This document shows positions 34,902 to 47,264 of a stretch of 64,000 nucleotides of DNA, piece after piece (positions within the stretch are counted from its first letter, which is position 1; each line of letters opens with the position of its first letter). Source of the DNA: Tetradesmus obliquus (taxonomy: Eukaryota > Chlorophyta > Chlorophyceae > Sphaeropleales > Scenedesmaceae); NCBI GenBank assembly GCA_030272155.1, contig CP126194.1:558001-622000 (forward strand), read 5' to 3'. The notes below the pieces were generated by a model. It ran no database searches, had not been told where the DNA came from, and saw only the letters and a program-made list of their open reading frames with translations. The position numbers and the translations under genes were made by a program.

Positions 34902-36838
34902 AGCAGCATCCGCAGTGCAAACAAGCAGCAGAAAGATCCAATCTATATCTGAGCTCAAGCTAAGTTGGATGAAGTCGCAAGCCTTCTTCGCCTGCGATTG
35001 GCAATCGTGTAGCAGCCAGCAACAGCAGCACTGCGGCCGCTGCGGCGGCCCTCCCACACAGCTTCACTCCACACGCATCACATCATCCAGCAAACGCAGC
35101 AAGTGTGTAAGCAGCTGGTGATGCCAGGGCGAGGCATCTTTAGCATGCTGCCGCAGTAGGGCGCAAGCTCCCCGCGGCACGTTCAGCAATGCGTATAGAC
35201 CATGTGTTCAACCTGTTGTGGCTCAAACCATCCAAGATGGTGCCAGGACCCACATGTAACTATCCCCTGTCATGTTTGAACCCTCCACGCGGGCTCAAAG
35301 CAGTTCATTCATGCCCAGCACTGACAACAGTTCCAAGTAGAGCACGAGGCCGCTGACCCCACGCCGCTGCGAGGGCATTCGAGCCGGCAGCAGCAGCATC
35401 GAGCTGGGACATGCAACAATAAGCCCAACAAAATGAGGGCCAGGAGCTGCCTTTCCTGTAACAGGAGGGATGAGCAGACGCCTGCCAAGGTGCATGTGAG
35501 ACAGTGCAATGGGATGATGTAAAGTATAACAAAAAGCACCGTACGCCACGTGCCACAAGTACTACTTAGTAAGACTGTTGCATTGTGGACGCGCAAGCAA
35601 GTGTGTATACGCCAACTATAGCTGAGCCGCTAAGTGGAGCGGCAGCTCTAACGCAAGTGTTTGACTCCACAGTGGTCGAACGTCCGCCACGATAGATGCC
35701 TCAGTGCCGTTCTGCCAACTCACGGCCGCTGCTGAAGGATCTGCCAGTACCCCCTGGGTCACTCAACCCTGCTGCGACACATGCCTTGAAATGCTGCAGC
35801 ACCTGCCGGTCACGCCCAGCACATGTGCCAGCTGTGCTGCCAACTATGCGAGGCGTGGCATGCCTTGCCATGCCATCTTTACTGCCAGTAACAGCAGCAC
35901 AGGCACCTCCAGTGCAGCACAAGCCTCCAGGTTTGACGAGGCAGGCGCTCCCAATGCTGGCCAATCAGTTGGAAAGACTAGAATTCCGGTATACTGCTGA
36001 GCAGCAATCTGCCGGTCGGCAGCCACCACAGCACGCCACCCGTGTTGTAACAAACGCCTGCGGACCCACAGCAAGAGTTCTTGCCGTGCCCCAGGCAGGG
36101 CATACAGCACATCTCAGTCGACGATGACCCGGAGCACACGCATGCCAACATACAGGCAGGTGCTAACCAGACGCAGTACGTCCAATGTGAAGTGGATGCC
36201 AGTGCTGCAAAGCGCCCAGCAAGAGCAGCAGCCAGGCAGCACTGCTAACTCTCACAGTCCTGCAACCCACACAGAGGTGTTACGGGCTCAGCCCACATGC
36301 AAGTAGCACCGAGTGACGCGCAGACCAGCGTCTGTGACAGCTCTCAGCACATGACACCCACGTAACAAGAAGCAACAGATCCTCAGGGCTCCAATGTCAG
36401 CCGCTGGCACACCGGCAGTGCCAGATGCTGCCATGCACGGCTGACTCACTCCTACATGTACAGCTGATGAGGTGGCGCAAGCAGCTCGCCACAAGCCATG
36501 GCTGTGCAGGTTGCCCTGGCCAAGTGTAGCCGGGGAGGCAGCGTCTGAAGCCTCAACTGCAACCACACACAACCCAATCCTGCAAACGCTTTCCATACAC
36601 AACCAAGGAACTGCCCTCAAAGAAAAGCACATCACAAGCAAATGCGCTTGCACCTTTGCCATCAGTGGCCACCATAACCTCAGACATCTGTGGCATTGAA
36701 CCGTACGACGACACAAAGGGACAGGACACCTGCACACATGTCTGCAGACCATAACAAGCAACGCAAACCTCGCGCCATCCGCCATCTCATGCACCTTTCC
36801 ACAACGAGCTCTTCCGCTCAACTCATAGACATGAAGTT

Positions 36839-36930
36839 CATGTGGGGTGCATCCTCTCACTCGTGTGGGGTGCATCCTCTCACTCATGTGGGGTGCATCC
36901 TCTCACTCATGTGGGGTGCATCCTCTCACT
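36839..36930. repeat. Four tandem 23-bp repeats
   Basis: CATGTGGGGTGCATCCTCTC ACT is repeated four times at 36839, 36862, 36885 and 36908. The only difference is CGTG for CATG in copy 2. It lies in the coding-free region. Confidence 0.95.
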
Positions 36931-36982
36931 CCCGGCCTCTCTCAACACCAGCTGCATGGCAGGTGGCGGGCGCTGTTTAGAC

Positions 36983-37028
36983 ACATGTAAACACAGCGCA
37001 TACGCACCTGTAAACACAGCGCATACGC
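36983..37028. repeat. Two 23-bp repeats
   Basis: TGTAAACACAGCGCATACGC occurs at 36986 and 37009, a second minisatellite-like pair close to the four-copy one. Confidence 0.85.
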
Positions 37029-39610
37029 CGCCACCTGCGCCTCCCTCCGACATCTGCAGCACAGCTCAGCCAAAAAGCAGCTCATCGACATCATCAACTA
37101 CACCAGCTGCAAGTCCATCAAGCAAAACAAGGCGCCAACTGCATGAAACAGGCTGCTGACAGGCAAGAGTGAGGTGCCAGCGGAAGCTGTCCAAACACCA
37201 AGCACAGCAACGCTGGAGAGCAACATAAATAACACACAGCAGCCAAGAAGCTGTCTTCGGCGTGTGATGGTTGTGAGCTGTCATCATCACACATGCACAG
37301 CACACATCAGCCGTAGGGCATTCCTCAACACTTCCATACACCTGACGTAGTTGTAGCATGTTTGGTGCCTGTTAGTAAAGCATGCCACCAGGACTGGCGA
37401 ACAGATAGAAAATATTGCAGCCACAAAGCAGGGTAGGCCTCTTGTAGAGGCGAAGCCGACAGCAAGCCCTCATGAGGACAGCAGCAGCTAACACCTCCTG
37501 AGGCCAACACAGCTCAAGCACACCTTTCTGTTCATCTGAGCAGGGTGCTATTCAGTATGGCACCACTGCACAATGCGCATCAAGCTGTTGGCCTGCACCT
37601 GCTCCGCCAGTGCTATCTGTGCACCAGATACACTTTCACCGGAGAGGGGGCAATGCAGCAGCAACACTGCTGAGAGTCACTGTGTATCAACAAGCCTGCA
37701 AGTTGGTACGGGTGCAACTCGTTCACATGCAGCATTGCGACGCCCATGCAATCTCAGCAATCTATTTAAAAAGTAAAACAGGCTGCACACGTCCAGCCAG
37801 TCTTTGGGGTGCCTCCACCTGCTGTGTGCCAACGCTCAAAGCAACGATGCACTGCAGGTGCAGCAGTAGAGCGCAAGGCTCCCCACACGCAGCCTCACAG
37901 CAGCGCCTCTTTCACAACCTAAACCGCCAAAACAAGTTGATTTTGGGACCAGTCTGTAGCACTGCTACTGTGGCTGAGCTGCAGGATGGATGGAATGGGG
38001 CCTCCTAGGAATGCTGTCAGATGAAGCAGCCTGGCATGCTTTCCTGCAAGCGCATGCCACATTCCAGCAGCATTTCCTGCAAAACAATGACACAGCCTGC
38101 ATCGCTTCAACCATGCTGCACCCTGGCAAATCCTGACAGGGCTGTCCAGCCCGGCCAGGTACATATTTATGTTAAAGTACAGCCTGAAAATGAAGCGCGC
38201 CAATGCACAAGGGGGTGCACAAGACAGCGGCTGCAGGCACCGGGCATCGCCCAAGGAAGACCTCTACGGATTGCTGCTGCAAGAAGACCATTGGCAGTCG
38301 TGCCATGTGGGGTCGCTGCATGCCCGCCTAGTCTCCATGATTCCACATTTCAAATTGATGCCACAGCTGTTACTGCGGCAGCGCAAGCCCTCTGCTGCTG
38401 ACCAGCGCCAGCAACAACACGCGCTCCCAGGGGTTGCTCAGCCTGTAGCGCTGGCAGTGGTGTGTGGCAGCCTCAGATGCATCAAGTTTGCTGCTCTGCG
38501 GGGGCTTTCCGCAGCCACACACATCACCATCAGGACACCAGTCTCAAGGTGTGTCGCAAATGGAACACAACCGTCTCCAACAAGTGCTGATGCAAGGGAC
38601 ATGCCCTGCTATGTCAGCTGCAGCCGGCAGACACGCCATGCAAGCGGCACACTGTAGAGACGCCTATGCAAGGCAGTAGCTGCGCGGCGCACGCAATTCA
38701 CCAGGCTGATGAATACACCATAAATGCATAACCACAGTGCGTGATCCTCATCGCATGACGCATGGTGCTGCTGGGGCAGCCAGTGAACGGTGAAGGGGCG
38801 GGGGCAGGCAGACAGCTGCTGCAGTCGCTGCCATACGTGCAACAATCCTGCATCGCTGCTCGAAATATAACCTAGGCTGCAAATAGGAGGCCTGCGTGGC
38901 TCGTTATGTTCGTAACATGCACGCGCACAACAAACACACACAGCAGGCAGGTCTAGCAGTTGCTGGCAGCGCGTCAGCCGTCACTGCTGGCGCACAAACA
39001 GGGGGCCGGAGGAACCAGCACAACGTACACAGGAGCAACATACGGTATAGTTCAATAAGGGGCATGCGGGCTCCTCACTACACCTGACAACAACACAAGA
39101 TCCTTACAACACAGCACCAAACACAAGAGTCACTTTGGTACATGAGAATGATGCTGCTTTGCTGCAGGACACTGCGTGTCCCACAACAGACTTGGCAGTT
39201 GCTGGCGCAGATGCAGCAGCAGCAGCAGCAGCAGCAGCACCAGCATAACATGCTCATGTCGCTTGTCAGGAAACTCCTGGGGCATGCATTGTGCAGATGG
39301 CCCCAGGTCCTGCTGGCATGGCTCGACGCATGCCCTGCTAAGAAAACTCAACACGACAACTGACACATAGTAATTAACGTGCACACAACAACAAGTACAC
39401 ACCTCCATGTAAGTTACGCCTGGGATTTCACAAGCATACCGAAAACAATCCGCCCAGTTCCCAGCGTGGCCACCAAACTTCAGCGTGCTGGTCGCTCAGT
39501 CCAGTCATACACCCTGTGCGCCAATGGCCGAGCCAAACCACACCGCTGCACCTTCCCGCTGCGCTGCTACTAGCAGCTGCAGCTGCCCATCTTCTTCCTT
39601 CTTTTCTGGC

Positions 39611-41189
39611 TCAATAGTAGCACACGCCGTGCATGGCGTCCTCGCTGGCCGCCCATGACAGCTCTGCTGCAGCCAGCTCCCGCGTCTGCGCCTGCAGCTC
39701 CTGCAGTGCTTCCATGGTGTGCTGCAGCGTCTCAAACTGCACCCGCAGCCGCTGCAGCCTGACACCAGCCTGCGCGCTGCCTGGCAGCGCCGCCGCCGCT
39801 GCTGCTGCTGGCGGCGGCACAATGCACTGCACCCCAATGGGCAGCCCATATGCATATCCAGCCGGCGCAGGTGCTGCTGCTGGCGCCATGCCAGGCAGCA
39901 TCACATGCACGGGTACCTCCTGCTGTGGGCAGAGCAGGTGCTGCTGAGCTGGCGCAGGTGCCGGCACTTGTGTGAAGGCAGCGGGTGCTGCCAGCATGCC
40001 TGCTGCCAGCAGCTCCTGCTCAATAATTACCTCTAGCTGCTCACTGCTGGGCTCTGCTGCATAGCCCTCAAGCAGGCTTGAGGTGTAGCCGCACAGCTGG
40101 GGTGATGCCGCAAAGCTCGCTGCTGCGCTGCAGTTGCTGCTGCTGCTGCGCATCAGCGGGCTGCCCGCCAGGGCCTTGCTGATCTCCATCTGCACCAGGC
40201 TGCTCAGGAAGCTGTCGCTGTCGCTGCTGCTGCCTGCTGCTGCTGCGGCGGCGGACATGGGTGATGCCGGCAGCGCAGAGCAGCTGGGAAAGTGCTCATA
40301 GTCGCTGTCGCTGCAGCCCACGCTGCACCAGGCGTCAGCCAGCGCTGCTGCTGCATCGTCAGCGCTCACAGCGCGGCTCAGCTCCAGCAGCTGTGCATCG
40401 CTGGGCGCCGCCACAACCTCAAGATCAGCTTCTGGTGCGGCAGGCATATCAGGCATGTCAGGCGTGCTGGCATTGGCAGCTGCTGTGCTGTCGGCGCGCC
40501 TGCTGCTGTGCCTCCGCTGGCGCCGTTGCTGCTGCACGCATGCCAGCTCCTGGTCGCCTGAGGCCGCTTTAGAGAGTGTGCGGCGCTTGAGCAGGCTGGG
40601 GCGGCAGCTCCTGCGGGTCCCTGCAAACCTGGCCAGGTCTTCCAGCTTGCCACACTGCTGGCAGAAGCGGAACAGCTGCTGCCCGCAGCCCTCCACCTGC
40701 ACTGCGTCGGCCTGTGTTGCGGGGTGTGAGGGAGGCGGAGAGAATGTGATGGTGGAGGGCGGGACAGGAGGGGCTGTGTGAGTGTTTGTGAGAAGGATAG
40801 TGTGTGCGCTGGAGATGGTTTGGCGGATGAGGGGTCGTGCAGGTTGCCACTAGTGTATAACTCGGCACTGCAGCGGGGCACGTGCTCTGCTGGCACGAGT
40901 ACAGCCGCGTATCGCCGCAGCGTGTTTAGTGTGGCTGCCAGGCCTGTTTCAGGCAGTGCGGCTGTAGCTCACCTTGAGGTGCTGGGGGCACAGCCGCTTC
41001 TTCAGGTTGTAGCGCATGTTGAGCTGCTGCAGGTCAACACAGCAGCCAACCACCTGCAGTGGCAGTAGCATGCGGTACAGTTGGTTTCTGTTTCCCATGA
41101 AAGGCAGACTGAAGGCGTGCATGACGCATTTCTAAGGTGTGCCTTGAGATGGAGCCCATATAATGCTGATCAAACCCGCGTGTTCTACC
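39611..41189 (-). CDS. SBP-box transcription factor, 5' end unresolved
   Basis: Plant/algal-specific zinc DNA-binding factor. Exons on the minus strand: one ending at 41189, then 41053-40973 and 40711-39611 (stop), all phase 0. The SBP domain is split over three exons: HCQ | VVGC...RYNLKKRLCPQHLK | FRFCQQCGKLEDLARF, RRSCR. Zinc site 1 (C, C, C, H) is complete. Site 2 keeps FCQQC and RRSC, but the His of the usual FCQQC-x2-FH is Glu (KLED). The basic RRSCRPSLLKRR matches the nuclear-localisation segment. The remaining about 300 residues are Ala/Ser/Gln-rich with a possible C-terminal coiled coil. The exon ending at 41189 is open upstream but shows no ATG before 41416, so the start exon is missing from this model. 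Chlamydomonas CRR1 is the best-known relative. Confidence 0.85.
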
Positions 41190-44100
41190 TGGCAATGCTT
41201 CGCCCTGCTCCTGCATGCCTTGTGCGCGGTGGGCGTGCTAGCTACAGCCGGTGTCGCGAAAAGGGGCGCGCCTGCATGAAGGTATGAGGCGTTAAGTGAA
41301 TGTGATGTACAAACGGGAGTTCCCTGCCGGTCTGTGGAAGACCGGAGGAACCTAAGCACATCAGGATGCCGATGTCCACAGATGCGCCGAGAGCAGCTTT
41401 CACTGAAGTCAAGCAAATCTACATGCTATGTTTGCACGACGACCCTGTCTGCCGGTCCCTGGTGCTGGGTAAGGTATCCGCTAGGTGCCCACTGGATGCG
41501 ACCATGCCTGCAGTCTGTATTCATCGCAGATGCTTTGGCAAGTACATAACTCCGAAGAAGCCTACGACGTGCTTGCTCACCTTGTTCACTTGCCAAGTCC
41601 ATGCTGTCGATGCGCGACCTTCAAGGGCTTGTTTGCTTGCTTTTAGAACAAAATACTGAATTTTTTATGCTTATAAGCTAACTCCGTGGCTGTATCGTCC
41701 GTGAGCTCGTCTTCTACAAGGACAATAGAGCATGTGCGAAGCGCTTGTGTCTAGCAGACTAATGCAAATTGTATCAAGACATTTGAGATAAACATAAATG
41801 AGTGCATGTAACGACCTGTATAGGATACCTGCTTTGTCACATGCACACAAACACTCCGACAAATTTCGAACTAATGCAGGTGCGTATTACATAGCACTTC
41901 TGTACCGAAATCTGACACTTGCATAATGTTTCTCGACCCAAACAAGTTTATATTCAGGGCCTGATAGGGGAATGCGGTCCTACAGCTGGCTCTTCCTGAG
42001 CACTGCAGAAGGGAAGTGCAGCTCGAAGTGAGCAAGCCCGTCGGATAAGCCCTGCAGAACGTACATGTAACATCTCAAAGTTGACTTACGTCCTTTCAAG
42101 ATGCGTTTAAGGCGACTCTGCTTGCGGTCGGAGGTTGCGTTCAGCAAAGTCACTTCGCTCGGTGACCATCCATGACCGATGCATGTGATGGCTATCTGCC
42201 GCCGTTTGCTGCTGAAGTATACATTCCAGTGAGCTTTGAGCTGTTACACACGTACGAGAAATGCGCACAGGCTGCTCCGCGTAAGCTGGTCCCTGATGAC
42301 ATGTAATGCATGCAGAATTTGCTGGGTCATAACGACGCTCACTAGCAGACCTTGTCTGGCAGCTGGAGCAAGCAGGCGCTGCCATCACGTATGAAAACAG
42401 AAGACAGGCACTGTTAAGCTTTTGATTGGTGGCAATCAGGTGATGACGCGCTCACCGATTGCTGTTGTGTCAGTTTCAGGCGTTTGCTGTGATCATCACA
42501 TGCGGCATGCAACAGACGCAGCCACAGGTGCGGCCCACTACCTCAGCCACATCAGGGTTGTAGCAAGCTGGATCGCCACATAGCTGGCGGTGCAGCAGCA
42601 CAGACCAATGAACACAGTGCCAGTATGCAACCAAGAAGGTGTAACTGCGCGCCAGCCTGGGCGTGAGCAGCACACTATGCAACGTCTCTGTCAACTCCAT
42701 GCAGTATAAAGGACGGATTAGCATAACAAATGCAAAGCCGCTCAACTTCAAGGAAAGCTGGACCAGGAGAGCCCTGCTCAAAATCTCCTGATGCTCCGAG
42801 TGGGCTGTTGATGCAGGCACAGCAGTCCGGCAGCACGCCCCAGTGCGCTACCGATTGGGGCACTGCACACACCTGTTCTACAGCTCAGTAACTTTGATGT
42901 CTGTATACGAGTCTACCCAGGGGCCTGTCTGTTTACATCAGTACTTCATATTACAATGACACCGGCGGAATTGATAAGGTCAAGTTTCAGGCGCCTGGCG
43001 TCGTTGGCCTTGACCTGGTGTGCATAGTGTGCTGCCTGCCGCGGCAACTGCATGCACAGTGTGTGGCTTGACGCACTGTGCCAGCCAGAGCGCAGCTACA
43101 CACACAGCTCTGTACTGGTTGGCTGTGCTGGCTGCTGCAGCGCTGCAGCTCAGTCAGGGAACATCATCATCATGTTGCCCATCAAGCCATAAGCTCAGTC
43201 AGGGAACAATCTGTCCAGCTCAGCAGTGCGGCGCTCCAAGAGGGCCCACAAACCATGCGGTACACCAAGCTGCAAAAAAACACAGGTGGTTGATCCGAAC
43301 ACTAGGTGCACGCAACTTCAAGCATCCTCCCCTGCAACCAATCTGCTGTGTAGCTACAGACACACTTGCAATGCTTGAAGGTGCGCAGCTTTGCATTTTT
43401 CATGCTAGACTGTCCAACTTTACACTCGCCGACACAGCTGCCGCCAACTAGCATAGAGCGGTAGGTGTAGTGTGTTGCTGCCATACCCGGTTTGAATTGA
43501 ATGCAGGGCAGCCTGTGCTGTAGATACTGTTACAACAGCCAGCCCTGCCAAACCAGGACCGGCAGCTAGCTGCAGCAACATGCTGCATGCATTGGAGCAA
43601 CTTGACAAGGGGCACACCGCCTCGCTGAGCTTGCTTTCACTAGAGTAGCTTTGAAGGTCATAAGTTATGTAACTGGTAGTACGTATTAGGCACCACGTCG
43701 ATAATGTGGCTTGTGTGTGTGCTGTGTTGGTGTTCTGCCTGAGTGGCAGGCCTGACCAGCCTGAGCCCTGGTGCGAGCCACAGCATAGCCAAGAACATGG
43801 GGCAGTGAGGAACAGAGTTGCCAAAACCCTCCTTTAAACCACAAAGCATCTACCTGGGACGACTCGGGCCACTTATAGGTGCTGCATGCTGGGGTGATGT
43901 GCTTTTACCGCAGAGGCAGGTCCGACCTGTGAGGAGTCCTCAGGACTCCTGTGAGGCTCACAGCAGGGATCAGCCGCAGGCGCCAGGCTACTTCAGAGGA
44001 TTCTGCTGGACCTGCAGTGAACAATGTTGTACTTAAATCTGTTCCAGCTGAAATACTGCTCTTGGTGACCTGACGGGTGAACAGCCAGCTCGGTTGCCTT

Positions 44101-44325
44101 CTGGCTGTCATGACAGTCATGTACAGAATCCTCCAACACGTTGACTCGCTTGCACGCCATGCACGTGCCAGCCAATCTGCAGATCGTTTTCGGTTCGACT
44201 CGGAAGCGCGCTTACACTTGTTTGGTGGCTGCATCGTTCGCAGACGCGCCAGCGATTGGAGTGCTTTGCAGTGCCATCATATCCTTTGTCTTCTGGCGAC
44301 GTCGTAGTGGTTCAATAGCTTCATA
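41190..44325. other. Divergent region, missing 5' exon of SBP gene, no firm gene
   Basis: The SBP first exon(s) must lie in its left part; a Cys-rich minus-strand ORF from about 42388 is one weak candidate. Nothing else codes convincingly. A 49-bp dispersed repeat copy lies at 43368-43416. Confidence 0.45.
43368..43416 (-). repeat. Dispersed 49-bp repeat, copy 1 (inverted)
   Basis: It is the exact reverse complement of 49628-49676, beginning GCAATGCTTGAAGGTGCGCA. Similarity continues imperfectly for about 20 bases on one side. It could be a remnant of a small mobile element. Confidence 0.9.
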
Positions 44326-44532
44326 ATGGCGTTTATAAAGCGGCTCATGGACCACCTGCTCAACCAGGTGCTGGTGGAGACCCTAGCCAACAGCAGATGG
44401 TTCCAGCGCTTCGCTGTGTATACGCACAAGCTAAGCAAGGAGGCAGCAGAAAAAAGTAAGTGGTTCACGTAAACATACCATCACAGGGATGTTCCTTGCA
44501 TGGCTGTGAGTAGCATGCCAGTGCAGTCGGTA

Positions 44533-44605
<73 letters not shown>

Positions 44606-45018
44606 TGGTTACACACTGTTGTTGTGTATCTGCTGCAGGCAAGGACCACAGCAAGGTGCTTGACGAGCACGTGTCCACAGTGATGGACAAGGCCAAGCAG
44701 TTCACCTCCAAGGTACGCAGCGCCTGCATGTGCAGCCGCTGCATGTGCAGCCGCTGCTGCTGCATGTGCCAGCTGCAGCCGCGTTGTGGACCACATGCGT
44801 CGGGACTGCTGGTGCTGGGCCTCAGGATGATGCCATGCTTAGCGCCAGGCATGCATGTGCAACGCCATGCTTATGGCCGAGTCATACTAGTCAGTAGCAA
44901 TGGAGCGGTGTGTTTCAGAGCCGACATGGTGTGGTGCAGGCAGCCAGCAGTGCTGGGCCCTAGCCATGCATGCCATGCGCTGAACATAGCTGATGGCGAC
45001 ATTTATTTGCAGTTGTCG

Positions 45019-45071
<53 letters not shown>

Positions 45072-45226
45072 TTTTGTTAGCCTGTCCAGCCGGCATGGCT
45101 TGGCAATGCTGCTACTAGTTCACTGCATGCTTGTCACCTGTGCATGCACGCCCACATCAGCAGATCACCCTGTTACCGCAAGCTGCCTGGCATAGTGCCA
45201 CCAGCCTTGCCTCATGCTTTGGCTTG

Positions 45227-45319
<93 letters not shown>

Positions 45320-45396
45320 AGATGCGCGAGGACTTTGCGCAGGAGCTGAAGAAGCTGCAGGAGGCAGAGGCGCAGCAGCGGCACATGAAAAAGTGA
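44326..45396 (+). CDS. Small conserved-looking helical protein, 92 aa
   Basis: Three exons: 44326-44455, 44639-44712 and 45322-45396 (stop TGA); phases agree. It starts MAFIKRLMDHLLNQVLVETL, then ANSRWFQRFAVYTH, a Lys/Asp-rich helix, and ends REDFAQELKKLQEAEAQQ. The N-terminal amphipathic helix with ANSRxFQRFAV recalls an uncharacterised small plant protein type, from memory only. No catalytic motif, signal peptide or clear membrane span is present. The introns are far longer than the exons' needs, and each carries a long sense-strand CTG tract (23 and 31 units); the second ends directly in the acceptor. Confidence 0.65.
44535..44603 (+). repeat. (CTG)23 in intron 1 of the 92-aa gene
   Basis: Pure CTG/TGC run of about 23 units on the sense strand, 35 bases before the acceptor at 44638. 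Confidence 0.95.
45021..45070 (+). repeat. (CAG)n in intron 2 of the 92-aa gene
   Basis: About 16 CAG/GCA units with one TAG interruption. It is opposite in sense to the CTG tract in the same intron, so the two could pair. Confidence 0.9.
45227..45319 (+). repeat. (CTG)31 abutting a 3' splice site
   Basis: Thirty-one uninterrupted units whose last triplet runs straight into CAG|ATGCGCGAG, the acceptor of the final exon at 45322. Confidence 0.95.
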
Positions 45397-47264
45397 CACA
45401 GCAGTAGTGCATTGACACAGGAGTGACAGTAGCGAACAGTAGCAGGATGTCACGGCGGTACTGCACAGGCCTGCTGTAGCGCTGCTGTGCTATGGTCTTA
45501 TAAACACTACCAGCAGCAGCAGCAGCAGCAGCAGTGTACCACAGCTGCCGGCAATGGCAGCGCTGGTGATGCAGACGCACGCACGGGTGCTGCAGCAGGG
45601 GCGCCAAGCTGTTGTGCTGGGGAGTGTGCTGTACGCACAGCAGGTCTGCATGCATGCAGCACTTGAAACAATTGCTGTGGATACACGGCCTGCTGGTAGT
45701 TGGGTGTGGTGGTGGTGCTACCAAGCAAACATCACCGGGTGCTGAGCAGTGGCGTAACCAGCATTGTCAGCACCGTGTTTGCTGCTGTGTGATGTTGATG
45801 TGCTCGATGCTCAGCATGCTGTTGGCTCAGTCAGCAATGCATGGTAGCAAGTGCTGGCTGCTGCCTCGACACTGCTAGTGAGCCAGGCATGGCAGCAGCA
45901 GCAGCAGCAGCTGCTGCACCATTGTAGCATGAGCGGACTTGAGCGCATTGTTGCGTTGTCAGGGGTCAATCCAGCAACTGGCAAGCGCTGCTGCAGCCGC
46001 CGCAGCAGGCCGCCAGCCTGGCATGCTGGCCTGCTGTGGCACTCATTGCAGCTTCAGCATGCACCACGACTATGCAATGCAGCATGCAGCACACAGATGC
46101 GGCGCTAATTGCAACAGCAGCGTGCAGCATGCAGCATGTGCAGCACACAGTGCAGGTGCATGGCTGCTGTGGAGTTGCGGCACCCTGCACCTGCCGAGGT
46201 GAATTCATAGTACACCACAATGTCTATGCTGCTGTTGTGGTTACTGCACATGCACCAATCAGCTGCATGGGCTGGTGCCGCGTGCATAGTAGATGAGTAG
46301 GCAGTATGTGAGTAGAGAGCACAGAAGGGCACAGGGCATGCAGGTGTACAGCTGCTGCAACGCCCTGGTCAGCAGTGCGCCCCATAGCTGTGAAGATTGC
46401 TGTGGTATTGTGGTTAGCATATCTACAGCGGCGAATGTTGAGCATGCTCTGCGCGCAGTAAGCGGTGCTCATTCAACCAAGTTGGCAGGCGCCTCTCAAA
46501 TGGCAGCCTTTTAGTTAGATGTTGATGCTGGTGGGTGAGATTGGTCATGCTTGTGGGACTTGTGGGGAACCACAGCTGTGCGTGGAACACTGCCAAGATG
46601 GAGGTTTTACGTAATGTTGATGGAGCTACTGGTTTGGCTGGCTCCTGTCAAGTAGGAGTGTCCCACAGCAACTGGTGGTGGATCTGGCTGGACTGCATTG
46701 CTTGAGGTTGGATTTGATGGTTGCCCAATGAACTTTGTCTTTGACTTCATGAACTTGATCAGGTCAATGGCGATGTGTTATCTTTGTGTAACACAGAAGT
46801 CATGATACAGTGGGAGTGGCAGAGTATGATAGCTGCAGCCATGATACTCCCAGGACTGCGATTTCCAGCATGCAGACTGTACTGGTTAGTTACCAAGCCT
46901 TTTCAGCCCTTTGACAAGTTGACGAGGCTGGTTCAGGCAGCATCGTACTGGAAGCAGCCGTATGGCAGCGTCGTACTTTGGGCTAGCGCCGATGCTGTAT
47001 GTAGTTGCCGGCGTGCTTAGTCGACAACTCAACCTGCAATTGATGGTACGTGCCAGCAAAGACCACCCGCTGCACACCTGGTTCAGTGCGTTACCCGCTG
47101 ACGCACAATGACCGCACCAGCTCAGAACATCGGGCGGGCACGCTTGATATGCCACCGCGTGCCTGTAGCACATCGTTCTACGAGTCTGCTACATCAACAA
47201 GACTTCAGCAAATCCACCTCATTGTCTTCGTGCAGCACAGTTGTGACGTGCTTCAGCTGTAATC
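45397..47264. other. Intergenic, no gene seen
   Basis: Same-strand gap between the 92-aa and 521-aa genes. It contains short CAG runs and GCATGCAGC-type direct repeats around 46070-46140. No ORF here has motifs or splice logic. Confidence 0.5.

Larger units (their letters stand above)
33497..39610. other. About 6-kb region without credible coding sequence
   Basis: Both strands were read. ORFs up to about 200 codons occur (for example minus 36887-36288), but none has family motifs or a consistent splice pattern. The 5' leader of the membrane-protein gene should lie in the left part and the 3' UTR of the SBP gene in the right part; a TGTAA on the minus strand (TTACA at about 39104) would end that gene about 500 bases after its stop. 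CTG runs are much rarer here than in genes. Tandem repeats and one palindrome are listed separately. Confidence 0.55.

Noticed and set aside
36288-36887. A 199-codon open frame on the minus strand in the coding desert
   Set aside because: Residue composition is arbitrary, with many Cys/Arg/His, no motif and no neighbouring exons; the frame also runs through the 23-bp repeats.
36839-36930. CRISPR-like short repeats
   Set aside because: The 23-bp copies abut with no spacers and the DNA is eukaryotic.
42107-42388. Cys-rich minus-strand frame (MAAPACSSCQTR) as SBP first exon
   Set aside because: No donor in the right phase with a clean path to the 41189 exon could be shown; mentioned only as a weak candidate.
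44140-44240. GGTTCGACTC, resembling a tRNA T-loop
   Set aside because: The flanks do not form the 5-bp T-stem or an acceptor stem, and no anticodon arm is visible.
45212-45724. Long Ala-, Leu- or Ser-only frames through the CTG tracts
   Set aside because: These are translations of the microsatellite in all frames on both strands; the tract is intronic.
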